From NCBI GenBank assembly GCA_045128275.1, contig JBGVRH010000022.1, positions 14,766-78,765 of the forward strand: DNA of 64,000 nt, read 5' to 3'. Shown one piece after another: positions 7,516-15,368 of this stretch. The position numbers and the translations under genes were made by a program. Source of the DNA: CAMEON01 sp045128275. GTDB taxonomy: Bacteria; Bacillota; Clostridia; Oscillospirales; CAG-272. Below the pieces are notes generated by a model, which was not told where the DNA came from, did no database searches, and worked only from the letters and a program-made list of their open reading frames with translations. The number at the start of each line of letters is the position of its first letter. The first letter of the stretch is position 1.

Positions 7516-9225
7516 ATGAAACAACTGCTGGGTAAGGCCCAAGACCCCGCATTCTGGGAAGAGGTCAGAGAGAGCGAGGTTTACCGCCCTCTGCGGGAGG
7601 GGCTTTTGGAGAAATGGGAGAAGGAGGCCAAGCACCCCATCCCCGCGCTGAATTACTCCGCCTACCGCCGCTTTCACTACGACGGCGACCGCGACGAGTA
7701 TGAGAAGCCCTACTTCACCCGCCGCTGCGCGCTGGATGTCTGCGCCCTGCTGACCCTGATCTATCCCGATAAACCGGAATATCTGGTTCAGCTCATGGAT
7801 CTGATCTACGCCGTCTGCGACGAGTACACCTGGTGTCTCCCCGCCCACCAGACCGAGCTGGGGGTCAACAACAACCGCCACATCGACCTTTTCGCCGCTG
7901 AGACGGGGATGTGTCTGTCCGAGATCTACACCCTCCTGGGTGACCGCCTGGAGCCGCTGATCGCCGACCGCATCCGCGTGGAGGTGGATCGCCGCATCAT
8001 TCAGTCCTTCCTGGATACCACCTTCTTCTGGGAGAGGGTGGGCATGAACTGGGCGGCCGTGTGCATGGGGTCGGTATCCTGTACCTTCATGCTCATGCGC
8101 CCCGACCTGTGCGACGGTCTGAAGGAGCGCTTCTGCTCGGCCATGCGGTATTTCCTGGGTGGCTTTGGCCCCGACGGAGTTTGCGAGGAGGGGTTTAGCT
8201 ACTGGTGCTACGGCTTCGGCTTCTTCACGGTGTGGGCGGATATGTTCCGCACCTTTACCGAGGGGGAGGAGGACTGGTTCAAGCTGGACAAGGTCAAGGC
8301 GGTGGCGCCCTTCCTCAGCCGTATGTATCTGACGGGAGGCTGTACCGTATCCTTTGCCGACGCGGGTCGGACGGGGAAGTACAGCCCCGCCATCCTCCAC
8401 TATCTCAAGGACGAGTATCCCGACACGGTGGAGGTGCCCGATCCCGCTTACATGGAGATGATGGATGCCTGCGGGCGGTGGTGTACCCTTCTGCGGAGCT
8501 TTACCTGGCTGAAGGCCGCGTATCTGACCCCCGCCGCCGAGGCCTCGGGGGAGATGACCTACTACGCTCCCTCGGTGAGCTGGCTGGTCAAGCGGGGGAA
8601 GGTCTACAGCTTCGCCGCCAAGGGCGGACACAATGCCGAGCCTCACAACCAGCACGATATCGGTTCCTTCATCCTGGCCAAGGACGGTCACCAGATCCTG
8701 ACCGATCCCGGCAGCGGCGTGTACACCCGCCAGTATTTCTCGGGGCCTCGCTACACCTTTGTGGCCTGCGGCTCCCACGGCCATTCGGTGCCCTACTTCG
8801 GCACTCATGCCGATCGCGCCGAAAAGGGCTTCTTCTACGGCTACCAGAAGGACGGAAAGCAATTTTGCGCCCGCGATGTGGTGTTCGAGGGGGATACCTT
8901 CTCCCTGGATATTGCCCCCGCCTACGGGGAAGCCTTCGTGCGGAGCGTGAAGCGGGTCTTTACCTTCGGGGAGCAGGGCTTTACCCTGCGGGATGAGTTC
9001 GACGTGGAGAGCGGAATTCCCGTCACCGAGCGGTTGGTGTCCCTGACCCCCTTTGAAATCGGTGAGGGCGTCGCCACCACCGATCTGGCGACCTTGGTCT
9101 ATGATCCCGATCTGTATGAGGTGACCACCTCGGTGGGGGATTTCCGCCCCGAGACTCCCGTGTACTTCCTGGATCTGAAGCTGAAGGAGGGCGTGACGGC
9201 CTTTGAGGTAAAGGTCACGGTCTGA
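7516..9225 (+). CDS. Heparinase II/III-like polysaccharide lyase family protein
   Basis: A 569-residue protein, started at the ATG after AAGGAGG at 7501. The N-terminal two thirds form an alpha-helical toroid (the 'NNNRHIDLFAAETG' and 'NWAAVCMGSVSCTF' segments). The C-terminal third is the beta-sheet heparinase II/III domain with 'KGGHNAEPHNQHDIGSF' (about residues 375-391) and 'LTDPGSGVYTRQYF'. These His and Tyr residues match the catalytic His/Tyr pattern of the family. Known members cleave uronic-acid polysaccharides by beta-elimination. There is no signal peptide, so this one probably acts in the cytosol on imported oligosaccharides. It is divergent from the binding lipoprotein gene. The substrate is not predictable. 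Confidence 0.85.
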   Translation: MKQLLGKAQDPAFWEEVRESEVYRPLREGLLEKWEKEAKHPIPALNYSAYRRFHYDGDRDEYEKPYFTRRCALDVCALLTLIYPDKPEYLVQLMDLIYAVCDEYTWCLPAHQTELGVNNNRHIDLFAAETGMCLSEIYTLLGDRLEPLIADRIRVEVDRRIIQSFLDTTFFWERVGMNWAAVCMGSVSCTFMLMRPDLCDGLKERFCSAMRYFLGGFGPDGVCEEGFSYWCYGFGFFTVWADMFRTFTEGEEDWFKLDKVKAVAPFLSRMYLTGGCTVSFADAGRTGKYSPAILHYLKDEYPDTVEVPDPAYMEMMDACGRWCTLLRSFTWLKAAYLTPAAEASGEMTYYAPSVSWLVKRGKVYSFAAKGGHNAEPHNQHDIGSFILAKDGHQILTDPGSGVYTRQYFSGPRYTFVACGSHGHSVPYFGTHADRAEKGFFYGYQKDGKQFCARDVVFEGDTFSLDIAPAYGEAFVRSVKRVFTFGEQGFTLRDEFDVESGIPVTERLVSLTPFEIGEGVATTDLATLVYDPDLYEVTTSVGDFRPETPVYFLDLKLKEGVTAFEVKVTV

Positions 9226-9254
9226 TGGCGGTGGAGTTCAAATTTGGGTTTGTC

Positions 9255-9360
9255 GAAGAGATACAAGATACGGAGATACAAGATACAAGATATAGAAACG
9301 GAAGCTTCCGTAAGGTTTTTTGCATATCTTGTATCTTTGTATCTTGTAACTTGTATCTCA
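9255..9360. repeat. AGATACAAGATAC-type short repeats forming a large hairpin
   Basis: About 9259-9296 carries four degenerate AGATACAAGATA units. About 9322-9358 carries the inverse (ATCTTGTATCTTTGTATC...). The same words occur at 28171-28206, upstream of the CDF transporter gene. The intervening sequence is not coding. Confidence 0.65.
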
Positions 9361-9410
9361 CCGAAAAACTGCAATTTGAAGATTTACCATCTGTTCTCCG
9401 CGCATACCAA

Positions 9411-9436
9411 AAGCCCCTCTCGGATGAGAGGGGCTT
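9411..9436. terminator. Bidirectional terminator
   Basis: AAGCCCCTCTC (9411-9421), loop GGAT, GAGAGGGGCTT (9426-9436). It lies between the convergent heparinase-like and rubrerythrin genes. Confidence 0.8.
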
Positions 9437-9463
9437 TCATGATGAATGAACAGGCAGGTCGGA

Positions 9464-10000
9464 TCAGTAGTTCTCGGCGTGAACCTCGAAGTAGGACTGG
9501 GGATGGGCGCAGGTGGGGCAGACCTGGGGAGCCTTGGTGCCCACCACCAGGTGACCGCAGTTGCGGCACTCCCATACCTTGACCTCGCTCTTCTCGAAGA
9601 CGGCGGCGGTCTCCACGTTGTTCAGCAGGGCGCGGTAACGCTCCTCGTGGGACTTCTCGATGGCGGCCACCAGACGGAACTTGACGGCCAGGGCGTGGAA
9701 GCCCTCCTCGTCGGCGGTCTTGGCGAAGCCCTCGTACATATCGGTCCACTCGTAGTTCTCACCCTCGGCGGCGGCCAGCAGGTTGGCGGCGGTGTCGCCC
9801 AGGCCTCCCAGCTCCTTGAACCACATCTTGGCGTGCTCCTTCTCGTTCTCGGCGGTCTTGAGGAACAGGGCAGAGATCTGCTCATAGCCCTCCTTCTTGG
9901 CGACAGAGGCAAAATAGGTATACTTGTTACGGGCCTGGGATTCGCCGGCGAAGGCGGCCTCCAGGTTCTTCTCGGTCTGGGTTCCTGCGTACTTGTTCAT
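9464..10000 (-). CDS. rbr: Rubrerythrin
   Basis: A 178-residue cytoplasmic peroxide-reducing protein of anaerobes. The ferritin-like domain (about 1-140) carries the diiron ligands in 'FAGESQARNKY', 'ENEKEHAKMWF' and 'AIEKSHEERY'. The C-terminal rubredoxin domain has CRNC (about 147) and CPTC (about 162) with normal spacing. I place the start at MNKYAGTQ, because GGGAGG lies just before it; an 18-residue longer frame has no ribosome site. It has its own strong promoter at 10060-10088 and is monocistronic. It protects the anaerobe against H2O2, taking electrons from NADH or rubredoxin systems. Confidence 0.95.
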   Translation of the reverse strand: MNKYAGTQTEKNLEAAFAGESQARNKYTYFASVAKKEGYEQISALFLKTAENEKEHAKMWFKELGGLGDTAANLLAAAEGENYEWTDMYEGFAKTADEEGFHALAVKFRLVAAIEKSHEERYRALLNNVETAAVFEKSEVKVWECRNCGHLVVGTKAPQVCPTCAHPQSYFEVHAENY

Positions 10001-10059
10001 GGTGTTTTCCTCCCTGTTTTGGTAGTATAGATAACTGAGAATGCTGTATCTCACAGTTG

Positions 10060-10088
10060 ATTATAGCATAGATTCTGAGCCTTGTCAA
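10060..10088 (-). promoter_or_regulatory. Rubrerythrin promoter
   Basis: On the minus strand: TTGACA, 17-nt spacer, TATAAT, with TGC extension. It is a near-perfect housekeeping promoter. Confidence 0.85.
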
Positions 10089-10171
10089 GGCTGTTTATTC
10101 GATTGGATGGAATTTTTATTTGGAATTGCTGTGAATATATCCAAATAGGATAGGATTATTTGAAAAAGCCC

Positions 10172-10200
10172 TTTACAAATTCTGAATTATATGATATAAT
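10172..10200 (+). promoter_or_regulatory. Promoter for the helicase gene
   Basis: TTTACA (10172-10177), 17-nt spacer, TATAAT (10195-10200) with TGA extension. The start codon follows 43 bases later. Confidence 0.75.
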
Positions 10201-10242
10201 GGTACAGAATGCAAACCTATATTCAAAAGTTTGAGGTGCTGT

Positions 10243-12975
10243 ATGAGTATTGAAAAGAGCTTTGCGGGCATCTCTTATCGGGGGAGCTTCCGGGATTATC
10301 AGCGGCATTTGCTGAGAAAGCTGGAGGAGCGCCTGGATGAGAGAAAGCTGAATATTGTGACGCCTCCCGGAAGCGGCAAGGTTGCCCTTGGCCTGGAGAT
10401 CGTCCGTCGGATCAAGGCACCCTGCCTGGTCATTTCTACCACCGATATCACCCGCTCCCGTTGGGGGGATTGCTTTGTCAGCTCCTTTTTGCCCGATGAG
10501 CTTCGAGGACAGAGAGGGCAGTACGTTTCGTATGATCTGAAGAACCCCGCGCTTTTGACCTCGGTGACCTATGAGACTCTCCACGCCGCCTTTACGAAGT
10601 CCGACGTTACGGAGGATGGGCATCGGATCAGCTATGCCGATACCGATATCATCCGTCTCTTGCAGGATTGCGGGATCCGTACCGTTCTGCTGGATGAGCC
10701 TCACCATCTGAACAGCCATTGGATGGACTCCCTGGAGAGCTTCCTGGGGGTTCTGGGCGGCGAGTTCCACGTGGTGACTCTGGTTCATACCCCTCCCTAC
10801 GATTTGCACAGCGATGAGTGGGAGCGTTACGTCAGCCTGTGCGGCGAGATCTCGGAGGAGATCCATATTCCCGAGCTGGTGAAGGGACAGGCCCTCTGCC
10901 CCCACCAGGATTACGTGTATTTCAACTACCCGACCAAGGAGGAATCCGCCGGTATTCTGGGCTACCGTACCCGCGTGGACGAGGCAGTTGCCGAGGCGGT
11001 GACGCTTCCCTTCATGGCTGAGCTGGGACGCAGACTGGCCAAAATGTACAACCGCAAGAAGACCGACTTCCTGTACAACCATCACGAGGGCGTGGTGGGC
11101 ATTCTGGAAATGCTTCACGAGTACGGGTATCGGGTGGACATGGGTATGTACGCACACCTGACCGGTCGGAAGACTGTGTCTCCCCTGACCGCCGAGGCCG
11201 CTCAGCACGCGGTCAATCTCCTTCTGGAGAGCCAGACCCTGCTGCGTGACGGCGAGAAGGAACAGCTTAAGACCCTCTTTGCGGACTACCGCGTTATGGA
11301 GCACGGGTACGTCCAACTGGCTCTGACTCCCAAGGTGCGCCGCACCCTGGTGTCCTCGGTGGGCAAGCTGGACAGCATTGTTTCCATTACTCACGCCGAG
11401 CATCAGAAGATGGGAGACTCTCTCCGTGAGGTGATTCTGACCGATCCCATGGCGGACGAGGAGCTGGAGAGGATCGGAACATACGCAGATCCCCAGCACG
11501 TAAGCACCTCCTCAGTCTTTGACGTGCTGATCCAGCGGCTTCCCGTGGTGCCTGTGGGTTGCCTGACCCCCTCCTGCGCCATTTTGCCCATGGCCTTGTC
11601 TGCAAGATTGAAGGCCTACGGTGTGAAGGAGGGAGAGGTGACGGTGAAGGCCATCAGCAACACCGGTCACGCCTGCTACACCTTCGCGGATCAGACCCGA
11701 AAGATGAGCCTGGTCGGCCGTCTCTTCAAGGATGGACACATCCGCCTGCTGGTTGGGTCTGCCGATCTGCTGGGGGAGGGATGGGACGATTCCTTCGTCA
11801 ACACCTTGATTGTGGCCGCCTTCAATACGTCTGTTGTGGAGATCAACGCCGTCCGCGGCCGCGTGATCCACGCCGGCAAGGAGGAGTCTCGCAAGAGCGC
11901 CCATATCTGGCATCTGGTGACCATGGAGCGCGCTTACTCCCTGGCCGACAATCCCAAGCTGAAGCTGGCATCCCGTCTGACCTCGGAATCCGACGGCGGT
12001 CTGGCGGTGGATTTCCGCTCCCTCAGCCGTCGCTTTGAGTGCTATATGGGGCCCAATTTCGCCAGCGGAGAGCTGGAAAACGGAATTGACCGCCTGGGCT
12101 TGCAGTCCGTGTCTCACACCGATAACATCGATAGCATCAATCAGGTCATGCTGGACAAGGTGAGTCACCGGGATGAGCTGAACGGCGTCTGGCAGACCGC
12201 CATGGAGGACACCACCAGCCCCATTCCCGAGGTGCGTGTGCCCAAGGAGGCGAAGGTGCCCGTGTTTACCCCGGGGAATACCCTGCTGCTCCTGCTCTCC
12301 TTGGTGGGCCTGTTCGCCGGCCTGTACGGCATTTACTTTATGTTCATGGCTTTGGTTGTATACGTATTCTTCAACCAGGGTCTGGTCGTCACCCTTGCGG
12401 TGGTTATGGTGATCATTTTCCTTGTGCTGATTATTATTGCCGTCGTATTCTCTATCCTATATCTACTGTATATACTGCCCTTGCTCATCAGCCATCTCTC
12501 AACGGCACTGTCTGTCCGTTCCCTGGCGCGTGGTCTGTTCAAGACCCTGAAGGATATCGGTGAGATCAGCAAGAACGCGGTTCTGATCATGGAGACTCTG
12601 CCCGACAGGAAGGGATACCGTCTCTACGTTGATAACTGCAATCCCGACGAGCAGATCACCTTCCAGAAGTCTGCGGCTGAGCTGTTCTCCCCCATTCGTG
12701 AGCCTCGCTACATCCTGGTTCGCGGCGGTTGGTTCCACAAGCTCTTCTGGAGATGGTCCGTTGCTTGCCCCTCTGTGATCGCCAGAAGCGACGTGTGGGT
12801 CAAAGTCTTTGAGAAGCACATTCGCCGTTCTCTGGGCATCATGAAGTTCCAGTACACCCGCCGCGATCCCGGCCGGAAGTATCTGATCTTCGCCCGCAAC
12901 AAGTCCTATCTGAACATGCGTAATAAGCCCTGCGAGAAGCGCATCCATCTGCTCAAGAGCGAGCGGAATCTGTAA
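10243..12975 (+). CDS. Superfamily 2 helicase-like protein with a C-terminal membrane domain
   Basis: A 910-residue protein. The start is ATG 10243 behind GAGGTG; an upstream TTG has no site. The N-terminus reads like a type III restriction/SF2 ATPase: 'FRDYQRHLL' (Q-motif-like, about 16-24), Walker A 'TPPGSGK' (40-46), DExH-type 'DEPHH' (151-155), motif V-like 'LLGEGWDD' and motif VI-like 'NAVRGRVIH' with arginines near 538 and 540. The Walker A ends GKV, lacking the usual Thr/Ser. About residues 676-755 hold two or three strongly hydrophobic helices, followed by a ~155-residue basic tail. A membrane-anchored SF2 ATPase is unusual. The gene is monocistronic, with its own promoter and terminator. 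Nucleic-acid remodelling, perhaps in defence, is an inference. Confidence 0.75.
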   Translation: MSIEKSFAGISYRGSFRDYQRHLLRKLEERLDERKLNIVTPPGSGKVALGLEIVRRIKAPCLVISTTDITRSRWGDCFVSSFLPDELRGQRGQYVSYDLKNPALLTSVTYETLHAAFTKSDVTEDGHRISYADTDIIRLLQDCGIRTVLLDEPHHLNSHWMDSLESFLGVLGGEFHVVTLVHTPPYDLHSDEWERYVSLCGEISEEIHIPELVKGQALCPHQDYVYFNYPTKEESAGILGYRTRVDEAVAEAVTLPFMAELGRRLAKMYNRKKTDFLYNHHEGVVGILEMLHEYGYRVDMGMYAHLTGRKTVSPLTAEAAQHAVNLLLESQTLLRDGEKEQLKTLFADYRVMEHGYVQLALTPKVRRTLVSSVGKLDSIVSITHAEHQKMGDSLREVILTDPMADEELERIGTYADPQHVSTSSVFDVLIQRLPVVPVGCLTPSCAILPMALSARLKAYGVKEGEVTVKAISNTGHACYTFADQTRKMSLVGRLFKDGHIRLLVGSADLLGEGWDDSFVNTLIVAAFNTSVVEINAVRGRVIHAGKEESRKSAHIWHLVTMERAYSLADNPKLKLASRLTSESDGGLAVDFRSLSRRFECYMGPNFASGELENGIDRLGLQSVSHTDNIDSINQVMLDKVSHRDELNGVWQTAMEDTTSPIPEVRVPKEAKVPVFTPGNTLLLLLSLVGLFAGLYGIYFMFMALVVYVFFNQGLVVTLAVVMVIIFLVLIIIAVVFSILYLLYILPLLISHLSTALSVRSLARGLFKTLKDIGEISKNAVLIMETLPDRKGYRLYVDNCNPDEQITFQKSAAELFSPIREPRYILVRGGWFHKLFWRWSVACPSVIARSDVWVKVFEKHIRRSLGIMKFQYTRRDPGRKYLIFARNKSYLNMRNKPCEKRIHLLKSERNL

Positions 12976-12985
12976 TAAAAAAGAT

Positions 12986-13018
12986 GACCTGCCGCGTTAC
13001 TGCGGTAGGTCTTTTTTT
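12986..13018. terminator. Terminator shared by the convergent helicase and GNAT genes
   Basis: GACCTGCCGC (12986-12995), six-base loop, GCGGTAGGTC (13002-13011), then seven T. A-rich sequence precedes the stem, so it may also work on the minus strand. Confidence 0.8.
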
Positions 13019-13022
13019 GAGA

Positions 13023-13547
13023 TCAGAGGAGCTTTTCGTAGGCCACCCGCGGGTCGCCGTTTTCCAGGTGGATGGTGCCGCGATGGGTGAAGCCGTGTTT
13101 TTCCAGCATGCGGCGCATGACGACGTTGCCCTCATGGGTGTCGATGCGCAAAGAGGTACGGCCCAGAGAGCGGGCGGTGTCCTCCGCGTGGCGGATGATG
13201 GCGGTGGAGACTCCCGTGCCGCGGCTGGCCACAGAGACGGCCACGCGGTGGATGGCGAGATAAGACCACTCACCCGTATCAGAACGGTCGGGGAGGCTCC
13301 AGGAGCCTTGCTCGATGACACGGTAGGTGGGCTCGCCGTCGAAGATGAGGGCGAAGGTGCCGACGATCTCACCGTCCAGGGTAACGGCGCGGCTCTGACC
13401 GAGGGCGATATCCTCTTCGATCATGGCGCGGTTGGGGGAGCCGTTCTGCCACTGGTTGATGCCCAGGGCGGCGATGGTGCGGCGGGCCTCTTCTATGATG
13501 GACATGACGGTGTCCAGATCGTGTCGGGTGGTGGGGCGGATCTGCAT
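13023..13547 (-). CDS. GNAT family N-acetyltransferase
   Basis: A 174-residue acetyl-CoA-dependent acyltransferase. The start is at MQIRPTTRHDL, a typical GNAT opening; the longer frame begins with TTG and lacks a site. Motif A is 'SVASRGTGVSTAIIRHAE' (the R-G-x-G-x-A/S pyrophosphate loop, here RGTGVS). Motif B is 'NVVMRRMLEKHGF', and 'SYLAIHRVAV' is the central strand. The substrate is unknown. It is the last gene of a minus-strand unit with the LRR-like and small membrane protein genes. Confidence 0.85.
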   Translation of the reverse strand: MQIRPTTRHDLDTVMSIIEEARRTIAALGINQWQNGSPNRAMIEEDIALGQSRAVTLDGEIVGTFALIFDGEPTYRVIEQGSWSLPDRSDTGEWSYLAIHRVAVSVASRGTGVSTAIIRHAEDTARSLGRTSLRIDTHEGNVVMRRMLEKHGFTHRGTIHLENGDPRVAYEKLL

Positions 13548-13634
13548 GGTGGGTTCCTGCTTTCTTTTTTCTTCGTGCGTGTATTCCTGGGCGATGATGG
13601 GATAGAGGCCTTTCCTTTGATTCGGCAAACGCGC

Positions 13635-14471
13635 TTACGGATCCTTTTTCAGCTCGGCTCTGTATTTCGCCACCAGGGCGTCAAATTCCTTGATATACTT
13701 ATCCAGCCTGGCCTGTCCCTTGGGGAGATCCAGCCCCGGCTTTCTGTAGCCGCACACGCGGACGTCGTTCCAAATGGTGTCCTCGGTGTTGTACGCCCCC
13801 AGGGAGCTTCCCGCGATGTGCGGATATTTGGCGCACATGTAGGCAATCTCCTCGGTGGTGAACATCCCGGCGGGGAAGTCAAAGCGGGTCAGGCTGGGCA
13901 GACTTTCCAGAACGTCGGTGTTGCGGTCCTCCAGCTTGATGTTGCGGAGGGTCACGGTCTCCAGGGCGTCCATGCCCCGCATCCATTCCAGGCTCTTCAT
14001 GGGGTAGGGGGTGTCCATATCGCCGCGGAAGAAGACCTCCTTCAGGGTCTTGGCTCCTTGCAGGGCGAGGGGATCGTAGGCGATCTTTTTGGTGGAATCC
14101 AGCCACAGATATTCCAGCTCGGGATTTTTGGACATATCCCAGAGGGTACTGTTGCGGATATTCCAGTAGATGCTAACGCCTTGGAGGTGCTTCAGATCCT
14201 CGAGGGGGGAAAAGTCGGATATGAGCTGGCTCTTGAAAAAGCTCAGAAACTCGTACTCCGCACCGTATTTCTCCACGAAATACTCGAAGCTCTTTTGCTC
14301 CATCCCGCAGATCTCCAGAATCTTTCTGCTCTTCCCGAAGCTCATCTCGTAGTCCACGTCATCGGGGGACATATCGCAGGGGGAGAAGGCACCGCTGGGG
14401 TTGGGCTTGGGACGGGAGACGAACAGGCGTTTGTCGGTGTCGTTTGTGTGGATGAACCAGGATTTTTTCAT
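13635..14471 (-). CDS. Leucine-rich-repeat-like protein of unknown function
   Basis: A 278-residue soluble protein without a signal peptide. The middle (about residues 85-210) has irregular LRR-like units: 'LEDLKHLQGVSIYWNI', 'NPELEYLWLDSTKKI', 'AKTLKEVFFRGDM', 'MDALETVTLRNIKLED', 'LPSLTRFDFP'. Such folds mediate protein binding. The ribosome site AAGGAG precedes the ATG. It is 21 bases downstream of the small membrane protein gene and 87 bases upstream of the GNAT gene, probably one operon. I do not recognise a specific family. Confidence 0.7.
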   Translation of the reverse strand: MKKSWFIHTNDTDKRLFVSRPKPNPSGAFSPCDMSPDDVDYEMSFGKSRKILEICGMEQKSFEYFVEKYGAEYEFLSFFKSQLISDFSPLEDLKHLQGVSIYWNIRNSTLWDMSKNPELEYLWLDSTKKIAYDPLALQGAKTLKEVFFRGDMDTPYPMKSLEWMRGMDALETVTLRNIKLEDRNTDVLESLPSLTRFDFPAGMFTTEEIAYMCAKYPHIAGSSLGAYNTEDTIWNDVRVCGYRKPGLDLPKGQARLDKYIKEFDALVAKYRAELKKDP

Positions 14472-14492
14472 GAGCTGCTCCTTGGGGTATGG

Positions 14493-14774
14493 TCAATCTT
14501 CCTTTGAAAGATTACTGAAGTGCTTTTTGAATTTTCTCTCTATGAAGGGGGTATATTTTTTGTCCAAAGCCTTGAAATCGAAATGGGCGATGATCTCTGC
14601 GATTATGAAGAGGGCGACGTACCCTCCAATGGAAATCGCGTAATATGGCCAAGGGAACGAGTTCAAAAGTCCGATCACCGTAAACAATGCGGGGATGGCT
14701 AAAAATTCGATCACTTCCCAGATGATCATGATGATCGTAAAGATGACACCGATGAATTTCAGGAATTTCTTCAC
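14493..14774 (-). CDS. Small membrane protein, GTG start
   Basis: A 93-residue protein started at GTG 14774, behind AAGGAG with eight-base spacing. Two hydrophobic segments lie at about residues 6-38 and 45-65. A basic, helical C-terminus follows (FKALDKKYTPFIERKFKKHF). It is the first gene of the LRR/GNAT unit. The sequence is AT-richer than most of the window. Function unknown. Confidence 0.7.
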   Translation of the reverse strand: MKKFLKFIGVIFTIIMIIWEVIEFLAIPALFTVIGLLNSFPWPYYAISIGGYVALFIIAEIIAHFDFKALDKKYTPFIERKFKKHFSNLSKED

Positions 14775-14813
14775 TCTGCATTCTCCTTTGCGGTGTGGAT
14801 GGCGTTACTTCGC

Positions 14814-14842
14814 ATTGTAGCATATTCCCTCCAAAATGGCAA
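14814..14842 (-). promoter_or_regulatory. Promoter for the small membrane/LRR/GNAT unit
   Basis: On the minus strand: TTGCCA, 17-nt spacer, TACAAT, with TGC extension. It ends about 40 bases before the GTG start. Confidence 0.7.
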
Positions 14843-14844
14843 TT

Positions 14845-14907
14845 CTATGCTTGTAAACGAAGTCTATGTATTACGGATCTAAACCAAAGAATGTTATCTT
14901 CTTTCAC
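14845..14907 (-). CDS. Possible 20-residue peptide
   Basis: GTG-started frame encoding MKEDNILWFRSVIHRLRLQA, with GGAAGGCGGTGAT just upstream. A full promoter lies at 14931-14959. It is too short to judge by content, and it overlaps the promoter of the next gene. It could be a leader peptide, a small protein, or chance. Confidence 0.3.
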   Translation of the reverse strand: MKEDNILWFRSVIHRLRLQA

Positions 14908-14930
14908 GATATCACCGCCTTCCGTAAAAC

Positions 14931-14959
14931 ATTATACCATACTTTCGATCATAAATCAA
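14931..14959 (-). promoter_or_regulatory. Second minus-strand promoter upstream of the LRR unit
   Basis: On the minus strand: TTGATT, 17-nt spacer, TATAAT with TGG extension. It would give a leader of about 150 bases carrying the possible 20-residue frame. Confidence 0.6.
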
Positions 14960-14984
14960 CTATATTTCAGCGCACCAAGCAAAC

Positions 14985-15168
14985 GGTTTCATTCCGTTTG
15001 CGCGAAGCGCAACATCATTGGGCGCAAGCCCACATCATTGCGAAGCACATCATTTGCACGAAGTGCAACATCGTTCATTTGCGCCGCGGGGCGGTAATGA
15101 TGTTGAGCTGACGCTCAAACGATGTTGCGTGCGTTACACGCAAATGAAGTTGTGCCTGCGGCACAAAT
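14985..15168. repeat. Array of small GC hairpins joined by AACATCAT / AATGATGTT spacers
   Basis: At least eight short hairpins (for example GCGCaaGC, GCACgaaGTGC, GAGCtgacGCTC, GCGTgcgttACGC, GTGCctgcgGCAC) alternate with a 7-9 base word that is a variant of CATCATT or its inverse AATGATG. The period is about 20 bases. Hairpin sequences vary while the loops and spacers stay similar, as if maintained by compensatory change. It is not CRISPR: there are no constant long repeats. The array lies directly downstream of tRNA-Trp and its terminator. Confidence 0.7.
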
Positions 15169-15170
15169 GA

Positions 15171-15201
15171 AAAAATCCAAGTCTTTCGACTTGGATTTTT
15201 T
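15171..15201 (-). terminator. Terminator of tRNA-Trp
   Basis: AAAAATCCAAGTC (15171-15183), loop TTTC, GACTTGGATTTTT (15188-15200). On the minus strand it ends in a T-run and starts right after the CCA end of the tRNA. Confidence 0.8.
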
Positions 15202-15276
15202 GGCAGGGGCAGGAGGATTCGAACCCGCGACCCACGGTTTTGGAGACCGGTACTCTACCAGCTGAGCTATACCCCT
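15201..15276 (-). tRNA. trnW: tRNA-Trp (anticodon CCA)
   Basis: A 76-nt cloverleaf with an encoded CCA end. The acceptor stem AGGGGTA/TGCCCCT is intact (one G-U pair). The D-arm is GCTC...GAGT. The anticodon loop CTCCAAA gives CCA at 34-36, and TTCGAAT is the T-loop. Two mismatches are visible: position 27-43 (C-T) and 50-64 (C-C). It has its own promoter and terminator, so it is probably functional despite them. Confidence 0.85.
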
Positions 15277-15290
15277 GTGCAACAGGTGAT

Positions 15291-15319
15291 ATTATACCAC
15301 ACTTCTTTGAAAATTGCAA
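15291..15319 (-). promoter_or_regulatory. tRNA-Trp promoter
   Basis: On the minus strand: TTGCAA, 17-nt spacer, TATAAT with TGG extension, ending about 15 bases before the tRNA. Confidence 0.8.
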
Positions 15320-15368
15320 GGGGTTTTGCGAAAAAAGTTTTGCTTTTTTTCGGTTTTTTCTGCCTTTT

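Noticed and set aside
9255..9360. CRISPR-like or coding small repeat
   Set aside because: Units are only 7-13 bases and degenerate; the overlapping short frames have no ribosome site.
10231..10242. TTG start four codons upstream of the helicase ATG
   Set aside because: No ribosome site precedes it, whereas GAGGTG is placed correctly for ATG 10243.
14985..15168. CRISPR array
   Set aside because: No constant repeat of 24 bases or more, no unique 30-base spacers, no cas genes.
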